From positions 106,359 to 170,358 of the forward strand of contig JABLTG010000018.1 of assembly GCA_016618085.1 (NCBI GenBank): 64,000 bases of DNA, written 5' to 3'. Source of the DNA: Neovahlkampfia damariscottae (lineage: Eukaryota; Heterolobosea; Selenaionea; Neovahlkampfiida; Neovahlkampfiidae). Under the pieces are notes generated by a model. That model saw only the letters and a program-made list of their open reading frames with translations, was not told the DNA's origin and made no database searches. Of the stretch, positions 53,831-63,822 are shown piece after piece; positions within the stretch are counted from its first letter, which is position 1; every line of letters starts with the position of its first letter. Both the position numbers and the translations under genes were made by a program.

Positions 53831-54523
53831 TTAATCTTTTCTTGAGAAAATAGCATAAAGAGAAGGTTGAAAAATCTTTTGATTGAATAATTTGGAATAT
53901 CCTGCACCTGGCATGTTCACACAAACATTAAGTTTGAAACTATATGCTTGAATGATGGATCCTTTGCAATCTCTATCATCAAATGTTTGAAGTTTGTAAA
54001 GCTTTTCTGATTTATCATAGAATGCTTTTGATGATTTAATATTCTTTCCTAAATTGACAACAATTCCAAATAAATCTTTTTTGTTAGGTGCGTTTTGACA
54101 GTATTCATCTGTGATGAAGGTTCCAAAGTCACCAGGAGCTTCATTTTTACATTGTTCATTAATGTGTTGACGAATATAAACTCCCTTTTCATTGACATCT
54201 GGAAGATCAGATTCACATGTAATTTTAGTGCCAACAAATCCTGGAACACATTTTTCTCTTGGGTATGCGAATTTTGATAGGCAAACAGTACAAACTGAGT
54301 TACATTGAGTGTGAACAGTAACGTGAGTTGAGTTACATGAATGTTTTTGAAAAATACCTGCATTATGATTGTGTCCAGAACATTTATTTTCTTCAATAAA
54401 TGAACCATAAGTGAGTGGTTTTTCACAATTGATGTCTTGTGGTTGAAAGAGTCTTTGAATGACATATTTTCCATGAGCTAAAGCTAAGAAGCAGAATAAA
54501 ACAATAATGAGTTGTTTAATCAT
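53831..54523 (-). CDS. Secreted Cys-rich protein
   Basis: 230 residues, no intron. Signal peptide MIKQLIIVLFCFLALAHG. The ectodomain has regularly spaced Cys and short motifs (HSCNSTHVTVHTQCNSVCTV, CLSKFAYPREKCV, GTKITC, QNAPNKKD). Both CNSTHV and general size recall the protein at 27676. No membrane tail is evident, so it is probably soluble. Function unknown. Confidence 0.72.
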   Translation of the reverse strand: MIKQLIIVLFCFLALAHGKYVIQRLFQPQDINCEKPLTYGSFIEENKCSGHNHNAGIFQKHSCNSTHVTVHTQCNSVCTVCLSKFAYPREKCVPGFVGTKITCESDLPDVNEKGVYIRQHINEQCKNEAPGDFGTFITDEYCQNAPNKKDLFGIVVNLGKNIKSSKAFYDKSEKLYKLQTFDDRDCKGSIIQAYSFKLNVCVNMPGAGYSKLFNQKIFQPSLYAIFSRKD

Positions 54524-54761
54524 TGTAATGTTATGTTGTTTCTAGCTATTTATAGAGCACGTTTCTAATGTTTAATCCAATCAAAAACATTAGAATCGCT
54601 ACACACCTTCCATTGATCAAGTTTCGATGCTTCCAGGATTTCAACCTGTTTAGAATCCTATCTCAAGTTTAACTTCTCTGAATAATAAGTTTTTAAGCAC
54701 ATCAATAAAAATGTTTCTTTCTTTTTTTGTCTATCTTCATGATGCTTGGTTTGTTGGTTGT

Positions 54762-54767
54762 CCAATC
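54762..54767 (+). promoter_or_regulatory. CCAATC box before the R3H gene
   Basis: CCAATC 37 nt before ATG 54805. Positional evidence, consistent with other genes. Confidence 0.4.
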
Positions 54768-54804
54768 AACAAAAAATTGACTAAATTTTTTTAAACCAAA
54801 GGTG

Positions 54805-56241
54805 ATGAACAACCAAAAAAAAAATTCCTCGTCTTTAGATCCAAATGATCAAGTATGGACAAAAATACAAAAGGATCTTCAAGAATTTGAAAATCAAGTG
54901 TATGAAATGGCTCTGTTTGTTTATTCAAGCTTCCACAGAAAATTAATTCATGATTTTGTTTCTGAACGAAAAATCTACTCGCATAGATCATTTGGAATAA
55001 ATACTGACCGTTTTTTAATTGTTTACAAAAACGAAAAATTTTTTAACAATGAATTAAAAATTTTAAAATTTTTAACAGATGCTCAAACCAAAAAGAAAGT
55101 TTTATTTTCATATAAATCAGAGGAACCAAAACATATTTTCAAATATTTTCCACTTAAAATTCAATTTTTGACTTTTGTTTTTGACGAAACAACACAAGAA
55201 AAAAATTTTGAAAATTTTTCATCTGATGAAAGAAATCAATTGAATGAATTTGCAGACGAATATAATTTATTTCATGAATCTAGAGGTGACCTTTCAAAAA
55301 GATTTGTTTTTGTTTCAAAGGGTAATTCAAATTTAAAAAATGGTCCAATGAAAACTATTTCCAAAATCACTCAACCAGAAGATCAACAAGAAAAAAAAAT
55401 GGAAAAAGAAAATAATAATATATCCATGGATGAAGACTCACAACCGAGAAGTCCACCAAATTATACCTCAGACGACTCTGAAAAAGGAAATGAATTTTTA
55501 GAAAGTTTCACACAAGATTCTGATGAAGATAATTTTGAAATGGCAAGTCCTTTGCCTCCAATTTCTGATGAATTTTGTTTATCACCTTTACCATTAACTC
55601 AACCTGAAACTTCAAATGATGAACAACCAATAGCAGAAGAGTTTCAGTCACTTGAATCGCCAAGATTAAATTCAAGCAGTAATGGTGATGATTTAATAGT
55701 TTCAACAAACAAAAGAGAAAGATCAGTTTTGAAAAGTTTTCATGATAGTTTCATTATTGATCGAAATTTGAAATTGGATTCAATAGAGAACTTGATCAAA
55801 AATGATACAAAGCGTAAATTCCCATGTCAGATTAAATTATGGACTGGTGACTTGGTTATCAAGTCAAAATCAACAAGAAAGTCTTTATCAAAAATAACAT
55901 TAGTTAATCATTTTTATAATAATGCCGAATTTATCAAACTTGTCAAGGAATCAATTTCAAATTTGGAAGAACTTGTGATTGACGAAACAACAAAATTGAA
56001 TTCTATAAATTTGAAAGGCTATTCCAAATTTGGAGCATTTTATCTTTTAGAACAACTTCCAATTAAAGCGCATTTATTGAAGAATGAAATTTGTTTGAAG
56101 TTTAAATTAAGAATTTCATCCAATTCATTTTTGGATTTCATATTTCTTCCAACTTCAATTCTTGATAAAATTAAAGGCTTTAAAGGTGAAATTGAAACTC
56201 TGTACTGGATTTCTTTGATTGTAGGAAAAATTGAACAATAA
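54805..56241 (+). CDS. Tandem R3H-domain nucleic-acid-binding protein
   Basis: 478 residues, no intron. Two R3H-like domains in the first 180 residues. The first is FHRKLIHDFVSERKIYSHRS with the R-x3-H signature (RKLIH), ending DRFLIVYK. The second is LNEFADEYNLFHESRGDLSK then RFVFVSK, which has N for the conserved His. R3H domains bind single-stranded DNA or RNA. A long acidic/Ser region (residues about 190-320) separates them from a C-terminal domain of unknown fold. Probably nuclear. Confidence 0.7.
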   Translation: MNNQKKNSSSLDPNDQVWTKIQKDLQEFENQVYEMALFVYSSFHRKLIHDFVSERKIYSHRSFGINTDRFLIVYKNEKFFNNELKILKFLTDAQTKKKVLFSYKSEEPKHIFKYFPLKIQFLTFVFDETTQEKNFENFSSDERNQLNEFADEYNLFHESRGDLSKRFVFVSKGNSNLKNGPMKTISKITQPEDQQEKKMEKENNNISMDEDSQPRSPPNYTSDDSEKGNEFLESFTQDSDEDNFEMASPLPPISDEFCLSPLPLTQPETSNDEQPIAEEFQSLESPRLNSSSNGDDLIVSTNKRERSVLKSFHDSFIIDRNLKLDSIENLIKNDTKRKFPCQIKLWTGDLVIKSKSTRKSLSKITLVNHFYNNAEFIKLVKESISNLEELVIDETTKLNSINLKGYSKFGAFYLLEQLPIKAHLLKNEICLKFKLRISSNSFLDFIFLPTSILDKIKGFKGEIETLYWISLIVGKIEQ

Positions 56242-56320
56242 AACATTTGTTTGTGCTTCACTCTGACTTTTTGTTGTGATATATAGACCACAAACAACTT
56301 TTTAAATGGAGAAAAATCAT

Positions 56321-58218
56321 TTATTTTGTAATTACAAATGTGAAATTATTTCCACAAATCGCTGAAAGAGCACCAGCAAATGGTATTTTCTGAGGTGCGG
56401 TTTGATTTTTTGAATTTCCCACACAGAGATGTTGATCACTATTCTTACCCCATCCATAAAATGTTTCATCCTCTAATGTCACAAATGTATAATAAGGACC
56501 ACAAGAAATTGTTTCAACTTTGGAAATTGATTTTATCATTTTGGCAGAGGTTGCATCTTGAGTTGTGCCAATACCAAGTTGACCACAATCATTTTGACCC
56601 CATGACCTCAAAGCTCCATTTTCTTTTCAAGTTAAGATTATTGTTTTTTTTACTTAATAAAGCTACAGTGTGAAAATATCCACATGAGATTCTTTCAACA
56701 AGTTCTAATTTTGAAACTGAAATTTTGACTGGAATATTCACATCTTTAGTGGTACCAATACCTACTTGTCCATGATTATTCCATCCCCATCCATACACAG
56801 TTCCGTCTTTGGTTATTGCAAATGAATGAGCCAATCCACAAGAAATCGAATCCACATTTGATAATGCAACTTTTTGAGGAGTCACAACATCTTTTGATTT
56901 TCCGATTCCTAATTGACCATAATCATTATTTCCACAGCTATAAAGATTTCCATCATCTTGAAAATTGTATTAGAATTGAATTATTTGTTACGCAACAAGA
57001 TCATCGAAAAACTACCTCCACAAGCAATAGATTTCACATTATTCATCATAATTTGTTGAGGAATTGTTTGATTAATAATATTATTCAAACCCAATTGACC
57101 AGAGTTATTCCATCCCCAAGAAAAGACTGTTCCATTTTCTTTTTTGAATTAAGTTAAAAGTTGAATCAATTTACTCAGCAATGCCAATGAATGAGATCCT
57201 CCAGAAGCAATGGATTTCACACCGTTTAATAATACTCTTTGTGGTGTTGATGAATCTTTTGTTTTTCCATTTCCTAACTGTCCATATTTGTTCCAACCAA
57301 AACTGAAAATATTTCCATCCTCTTTTCAAAAATTTAGAATTTGATTTTAATTTACTCAATAATACTAATGTGTGTTTTAAACCACATTGAATTGAATGAA
57401 GGTTTGGAATTTGTAATTGTTGAGGTGACTTTTGATTGATTGTTGTGCCCAAACCAAGTTGACCACAATCATTAATGCCCCAACAGTAGACTTTCTTATC
57501 AATAAAATCATAGTTTTTTGCGAATAAAATCCTCCAGTCAATGAAAATTTGTTCATTAGTTTCTTTTTGATAATTTTTTTCAACTATGTCAATTTCCTTC
57601 AAAGTTTGTGTCAAAGTGGCCTCAGATAATTTCAGAGATGCTTTGAAAATATTTAATTCAGAGACAATATTTACCTAATTCTTCTTGGAGTTCTTTTAAA
57701 GTTTCCTCTTTTTCGAGTATTTCATCTTGATATTCCATGATTTCTTTATTAAGTGAAACTGTTGTATTTTTGAAAGAAAACGAACTTAAATCATCTTTGA
57801 ATTCAGAAATAACTTCTTTTAAACTTAAGACTTCGTGACTTTTATGGTCAATTACTGCACAAATTGAACAAAGTTGAACATTATCTTGAACACAATAGAA
57901 ATCACATTTTTTTCCATCATGAAGAGAACATTTGTGCAATTTATCCTTAAATATAGCAGCTTTTTGGTGTGATTGTTTCTTTTTTGGTTTATGAATTAAA
58001 ACAAAACACTCATCACAAAAATTTAAATTGCAAGTTTCGCAGTGACAAGTTTCTGGATTCGTTTCACATTGTTCTGTTTGAGAGTTAAATATTTTTTTTT
58101 TTACCACAAAACTCTTCAGTTTCTTCTTTTGGATCCATTTTTTTTTGAGGTTTTCAATTTTCGGTTGAGAGCAAATATTATTGGAGGAATTTTTCTTTTT
58201 CAACTCACAAGTTAACAT
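56321..58218 (-). CDS. Double B-box / coiled coil / RCC1-repeat protein
   Basis: From ATG 58218, several exons. Two B-box zinc fingers: CETCNLNFCDECFVLIHKPK, then CSLHDGKKCDFYCVQDNVQL and CSICAVIDHKSHE. A coiled coil (about residues 120-200) follows. The rest is a series of RCC1 repeats: CWGINDCGQLGLGTTINQKS, GWGWNNHGQVGIGTT, SWGQNDCGQLGIGTTQDATS, each with the GQLG turn. Introns near 57342, 57163, 56958 and 56617 interrupt the repeats. No RING was seen. B-box plus RCC1 is rare; by analogy it could be a ubiquitin or chromatin-linked scaffold. Confidence 0.75.
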
Positions 58219-58591
58219 TTTATTTTCTTGATTCAAATTTTGTCACATCAAAGATGCTACAACTGACTATTTACAACTCAGGTATATTATGTACGTAGTT
58301 TTGCCCGACTGTGTTCCAAAAAAAAAAGTGTGAAGTTTGAAAAAATATGCCATGATATATTTTTCAGTTTTTTCTGTCAGAAAAGAAGTAAAGGGATCAA
58401 AGGTATTCATAAAATTCAACACAAGCATTTTTATACATGAAGAAGAAATTCTGAATGTCCTCATTGTCAAAGCTATAAAGTGGCTTGCGTGAAAGTATAA
58501 TACTCATGATTACTTTTTTGAAAGAAAAAAAATTTTTGGTTTGAAAAATACATGATGATTGGTCTGAACTCATCTAAAAATAAACCTCTTC
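58219..58591. other. Divergent intergenic region
   Basis: 373 bases between the B-box/RCC1 and PARP genes. ATTGG near 58557 fits the promoter box of the PARP gene. Short open frames here show no similarity. No other gene seen. Confidence 0.4.
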
Positions 58592-59869
58592 ATGGGTAAT
58601 GACAACAAAGAAGAATTGCAAGAGTTCAGTTTCAAAGTAAAATAAACAGTTTGAATTAAAAACCTTTTCGCCAGACAGAATCCGAATCACTTCAAAAAGT
58701 ACTGAAAAGAATTTCCAAAACAACAGAAAGATCTTTTCAAGAATTAAAACCAATTCAAAATTGGAAACAAAAAGTAATTCATTTCAATCTAAAAAAAAAA
58801 CTCATAAAGGTCAGTGATATCTCAGAATTATTACCACATCTTTCAGTGCTTGAAATAGTTGAAAATTTAAAATTAAATAAAGGAGATAAAGCATTAACAC
58901 TTGATATTTTGTTAAATAATAAAAATGGACAAAAAGATTATATAATATCTCAAACAAAAGACAATTTAGTTTATGAAGAAAATGAATTCATCCGACAACA
59001 TTTATTATACCTTCAACTTATGAAAGAATGTGGATTGGAAGACATTGCATCTCCATCAAAAGGCTTAGATGAAGAAGAAGTTATGAAATTTGATTCTTTA
59101 GAATTGGAAAAATACATGATAGAAAAAAAAAGATGTGAAGCAAAATCAGCTGCAAATGTGTAAGGAAAGACAATAGTAACACAAGTTTTGAAGTCATTTT
59201 TATATGGATGGAGAAAAGGATGTACTAAATGGAGATATGACAAAAATCAAATTTTACACAATTACACCTCGTAACTCATTCAATTTGGATGCTGAAGATA
59301 TACACTTCAGAATTTGTGAAAGTCAATTCACTCGTTGGAGCATTGTAAATGGTCAAGGCTATGCACAATATTCGATTTCTGAAGTCAAATATGTTGTAAA
59401 TCCAATGTTATTCAAAACATTCCAGAATGCAAAAGAAAAACTTGCAAAAAGACATGGGTTTTTATTGGAATCAATGAAGCCTTTACTTCTTTTTCATGGG
59501 ACTTCTCCAAAGAATATGGAAAATATAATCAAGACAAATTTCTTGATTTCGAAAGTTGGATCAACCACTGACATGGGATATTATGGAAAAGGTGTGTATT
59601 TTAGTGAATATCCTGGAACCTCTATTAGTTATTCCCATGGAAATCCTTATTTATTTCTTTGTTTGGTTTATGTTGGAAAAGCTTATAAAATGCAAAACGT
59701 AGTTACTGGATGTTCTTTGACAAAAGGATACGATTCCCATATTTCACCATGTGGATCAGAAGTTGTAATATTTGATACTGATTGTATTTTACCTTGTTAT
59801 AAAGTCAAGTACACTACACAAAATCAAGTGTACCATGATGATTATGATGGAGAGGATGATTATTATTAA
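58592..59869 (+). CDS. PARP-type ADP-ribosyltransferase
   Basis: Three exons: 58592-58636, 58675-59159 and 59194-59869 (introns 38 and 34 nt). The N-terminal part is charged and helical, loosely like a PARP regulatory region. The catalytic domain has the H-Y-E triad: LLFHGTSPKNMENI (His), MGYYGKGVYFSEYP (Tyr), and GSEVVIFDTDCILP (Glu, aligned with NEYIVYD of PARP1). An intact Glu suggests that polymer synthesis is possible. The domain is short, with no zinc fingers, WGR or WWE. It is an obvious functional partner for the PBZ-containing CHFR at 40336. Confidence 0.85.
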
Positions 59870-59945
59870 AGAATAAAAACAAATTAACAATCAATTGTTA
59901 AATTTTTCGTTATCGTTGAATTTTTAATCAAAGTTCTTTCGTTAT

Positions 59946-59951
59946 CCAATC
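59946..59951 (+). promoter_or_regulatory. CCAATC box, tandem gene 1
   Basis: CCAATC 38 nt before ATG 59990. Tandem gene 2 has the same box at 61708-61713, 37 nt before its ATG, so promoter and gene were duplicated together. Confidence 0.45.
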
Positions 59952-59989
59952 AAATTGATTTTTAACACAAACAAGTTAACTTGGAGAGG

Positions 59990-61675
59990 ATGTGGATAAG
60001 TCATGTGATGCGCCAAAAATTGGAAAAAAGAAAAAAAGAAGCACCTGGTATCATAAAAACAACTTTGAGCAATCTAAAATCAACAAAAAGTGAAAAAGAA
60101 ATGCTTCATCATTTGGAAGTTCTGAATGACTACAATATGTACTTCAGCAAAGAAGCTACAGAAGAATATATAAACCACTTCAGATATTTATTTTACTCAG
60201 AAAATATGACTATTGTCAGAGAATCATTGAAAGTCTTTGGAAATAGCTGTACATATGATTCTATGGAAACTCTCATTGATTTGTTCTTAGAAAGAGAATC
60301 ATTTATCTTGAAAAATTTAATTTTTACTGAATTGATTCTTCAGATAATAAGGCAGATATCATATCCAAAATTAGTTAGGAAGATGTTACCATTTTTTTCA
60401 AAAATTTCAACATTCACAAAGAACATGAAAACAGAACTAATTCATATATTCGAGCAATATTTATATTTTTATGATGAAATTGAACATTTTTTAAACTCGG
60501 ACTGTTTTGATTTTTTTTTTAATGAACCAAGACTTTCCAGTTCTTTGAAAATTGTTGAAAGTTTGGTTATTGGAAATGAAAAAACAAGATGTATCATTAA
60601 CAAGAATAAAAAGCAATCTTATAAATACAAAAAATCTACTGAACGACAAAGACTTGCTCAAATTCTCTCTGACTTCAAATTTCAAGACAAACATAATTTT
60701 TTACATTTGAAAAACATAATCAAATTCCCAAATGATGAACATTCTCTTAACGGTGATATTTCAGAAAAATGTGGTAAAATATATCACGGAAATGGCTCAT
60801 TTATTCTTGTTTATTCTGAATTTGAAGATGAACCAATTGCTTCATTTTCGAACTCTACAAACTTCAAAATTGCTGATGATTTCATAGCTATCCGTGATGA
60901 TACAATGTATATTCATATTTATAAATTGGAAGACGAAATGATAAATACTCTTCACGGATTTCCACCATGTTCCTACTATTCGTTTTTCAAAATTAAGTCA
61001 GAGTCTCAATATTGCTATGTTGAATGTTCAAACACATTGAAATTCACTTATTTTGATGAAAATTGTGAGAAAATTTTGAAAACACATACCATCTCAGAAA
61101 TAAAACAATCCAATCAAATAGAAGGTGTTCCTTCATTTGATGGAAATCAAATGTTTTATATCAATGGAAATGAAATTTTAGAATTTTTGTTTGATGAAAA
61201 ACAGTTCAAATTATTCAAAACTTATGATTTGGGTATCAGAAAATGGAAAGTATCCTCAATCTCTTTAAATTTTAACTGTTCATTGTTGGCTGTTAGTGAA
61301 GTGGATTCTATCACCATTTTAGATGTAAATCAAGAATTCAACGTTATATTCCATGAAAAATTATACAATGAAAATAAAATACCGCTCACTTTTATGAAAA
61401 ATGATCCCAATAAGTTGGTTTGTAGTGATGATTATTTTGTGAAAGTTTTTGAAATTTCCAAAAACAAAAAATCGTTAAATGATTGTTTAATTCAAGTAAT
61501 TCCTTTATCAGTACACATGGAATCATCAAGAAGTATTTGTTATTCGCAAGATGGGAAAAATATTATCGTAGGGACTTCTGACGGAATTTTTATTCTTTCA
61601 TCACAGAATTTTCTAGAAATCAAAAAATTAATCAATGAAACAAAATTAATAGATGTCACTTTTTCTTTCAATTGA
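59990..61675 (+). CDS. Tandem gene 1, unrecognised helical plus propeller-like protein
   Basis: About 561 residues. ATG 59990 (MWISHVMRQKLEKRKKEAPG). The N-terminal 230 residues are helical and HEAT/ARM-like (PKLVRKMLPFFSKIST, LIHIFEQYLYFYDEIEHFLN, NEPRLSSSLKIVESLVIGNE). The C-terminal 330 residues have repeating beta-strand units with internal motifs ICYSQDGKNIIVGTSDGIFI and FMKNDPNKLVCSDDYFVKVF, suggesting a degenerate beta-propeller. No family recognised. It is intact in one frame and a paralogue of the next gene. Confidence 0.75.
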   Translation: MWISHVMRQKLEKRKKEAPGIIKTTLSNLKSTKSEKEMLHHLEVLNDYNMYFSKEATEEYINHFRYLFYSENMTIVRESLKVFGNSCTYDSMETLIDLFLERESFILKNLIFTELILQIIRQISYPKLVRKMLPFFSKISTFTKNMKTELIHIFEQYLYFYDEIEHFLNSDCFDFFFNEPRLSSSLKIVESLVIGNEKTRCIINKNKKQSYKYKKSTERQRLAQILSDFKFQDKHNFLHLKNIIKFPNDEHSLNGDISEKCGKIYHGNGSFILVYSEFEDEPIASFSNSTNFKIADDFIAIRDDTMYIHIYKLEDEMINTLHGFPPCSYYSFFKIKSESQYCYVECSNTLKFTYFDENCEKILKTHTISEIKQSNQIEGVPSFDGNQMFYINGNEILEFLFDEKQFKLFKTYDLGIRKWKVSSISLNFNCSLLAVSEVDSITILDVNQEFNVIFHEKLYNENKIPLTFMKNDPNKLVCSDDYFVKVFEISKNKKSLNDCLIQVIPLSVHMESSRSICYSQDGKNIIVGTSDGIFILSSQNFLEIKKLINETKLIDVTFSFN

Positions 61676-61750
61676 TAAGTTCAATAAATCCTGTAATAAA
61701 TTATTGTCCAATCATAGTACCATTTTTTTTAACAAAACAAAGTGGAAGAG

Positions 61751-63470
61751 ATGCACATCAGTCCAATGATGAAAAGACAAATGGAAAGGAAAAAATGTGA
61801 AGCACCTGAAAAAATAGAAAACTGTTTGAACATTTTAAACATAACAAAAAATGAGCAACAAATCATATCAACCTTGACTAACTTGTATGGATACTCTAGC
61901 TATTTCAATTTCCAACATACAAAAGTGTATATCATTCATCTTAAATACTTATTAGACTCAAAAAATACAAAAATTGTTGAAAAATTATTGTTGGTTTTGA
62001 CTGTAACTACTTTCAAAGAAAAAGAAGAAAATTTGAAAGAGTTATCAAATTTGATCATGGAAAAAGAATCAATTTTACTTGAAAATATCAATTTTACAGT
62101 CTTAATTCTTCAAATATTCAACAGAAGATTCAGAGAACATCCAAAATTAGTGAGGAAAATGTTACCATTTTTTTCAAAAATTTCAACAAAAGATAAAGAT
62201 GTTAAAAGAGAATTAATTTATATTTTCGAGTTTTACCTTGAATATTATGATGAAATTGAATTCTTTTTAAATTCTGGCTGTTTTGGTTTCGTTTTTAATG
62301 AACCAAGACTTTTAAGTTCAATCAAAATTATGGAATACTTAATTATCGGAAATGAAAAAACAAGAAAAATCATCAACAAAGATAAAAAAAGATGTTTAAA
62401 ATATAAGAATTCGAATGAGCAACAAAAAATTATTCAACTTCTTTCTTTGTTCAATTTTGTGGACAAACGAAAAATGTTATCAATGAAAAACATCATTAAC
62501 GTACCAGAAGTACAATACTCAAAGCATATATGTGGAATAATATGGGAACTGAATGGAAATTTATCATAAAAATGGTGAGTTGCTCCAGGTTCGTTCTAAA
62601 TACTCACAAGAACCGACAACATTAACAGCAAAATGTTCAAATTTCATGATATTGGATGATTGGATTATTATATTGTTTTCAGAAACTTTAAAAGTTCGTT
62701 TGTTTCGGCTGGAAGATGTTCTTGAGAATAGATCTTTCTCAAAGCCTATTCAAGATAATCTAGGCTCTACCAATTTTTCATTTTTCAGAATTGCATCAAT
62801 TGGACAATATTGTTATGTTGAATATTCTCATAGATTAATGGTATTCAAATTTTTCAATGAAAATGGTGAAAAGATAAAAGATCAAATTATGAAAAAAGAA
62901 ATGAATGTTTATGGTGGAAAAGGAATTTCAACTTTGGAGGGGAATCAATATTTTCTTGTGGATAGAAAAAAGATTTGTGAATTCAAGTTTGATGGAGAGC
63001 AATTTATTCTTGTTAAAATTCATGAAACTTTCGAGTTAGATTTTGTGACATCAGTTGCTATAAACTCGAATTGTTCGTTGTTAGCATTGAATTGTGGAAA
63101 ATATCTGATCATTTTGGACATGAATCAAGGATTCAGAATCATATTCAACGAAAATTTTGAGTCAAATAACAAAATTTGTCTTATTTTCATGAAAAATGAT
63201 CCAAGTAAATTGGTCATTAGTGATGATTATTTTGTGAAAGTGTTTGACGTTTCTAAAAACAAAAACAGTTTGAATGATTGTTTGATTCAAGTGATTCCAT
63301 TAAAAATTCATGGAGAAATATCAAGGTGCATTTGTGAATCACAAGATGGAAAATATATTTATGTTGGAAGTACTGAAGGAATTTTTCAATTCAAAACTCA
63401 AAATATTCTGAATATGAAAAGATTGATGGATTTATCAAAACAAATTGACACCTTTTTTTCTTTTGAATAA
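61751..63470 (+). pseudogene. Tandem gene 2, paralogue with a frame break near 62545
   Basis: Same order as gene 1: MHISPMMKRQMERKKCEAPE, HPKLVRKMLPFFSKIST, NEPRLLSSIKIMEYLIIGNE, then KICLIFMKNDPSKLVISDDY and CICESQDGKYIYVGSTEGIF. The first frame stops at 62567-62569, and the second takes over around 62553 (MEIYHKNGELLQV against KIYHGNGSFILV in gene 1). Alignment by eye suggests about 16 extra bases near 62533-62552. A TGA blocks the second frame just upstream. No canonical intron explains it. Either a recent pseudogene or a sequence error. Confidence 0.6.
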
Positions 63471-63822
63471 ATTATTATCACTCAGGATTTTTTTGTTGTT
63501 GCATATTTTGTCCAATCAGAAAACGGGGAAGGAAAAAAAAACGCTGGGGAAACCTATACAGCTACACAACTAACAAACCAAATGAAAATAGAATGTTTTT
63601 TTTAATTGTATAATCCCAAATTGTTGGGATTCGTTTAATTTTTTTTTAACTCTGTATTAATGTTGAAGAAACTAAATACTGAATCGGAATATTTGATTTT
63701 TCCGTTACAAAGTGACCATTCGGAATCGTTTGTGAACAACGTATAGATTTTCTAAATTCCGAAAAATTATAAATGGATGGAAAAATCAGAAAAGACGCCA
63801 AGAAAACAAATAGAGCAGGCTG
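63471..63822. other. Gap before the recombinase gene, possible left end of a mobile element
   Basis: 352 bases. CCAATC near 63513-63518. From about 63520 the base mix becomes more GC-rich (ACGGGGAAGG, CGCTGGGGAAACC) than the flanking host DNA, which could mark foreign sequence. A weak minus-strand frame (63646-63840) has no similarity I recognise. No inverted repeats were seen; IS607 elements lack them. Confidence 0.35.

Noticed and set aside
58267-58470. Minus-strand ORF upstream of the B-box gene
   Set aside because: No domain, short, and in a divergent promoter region.
805-63470. General reassignment of TGA to an amino acid
   Set aside because: TGA ends genes such as the Hsp20-like protein (4362) and the dipeptidase (27642), and appears freely out of frame; only the one gene needs TGA readthrough, and it has a SECIS-like element.
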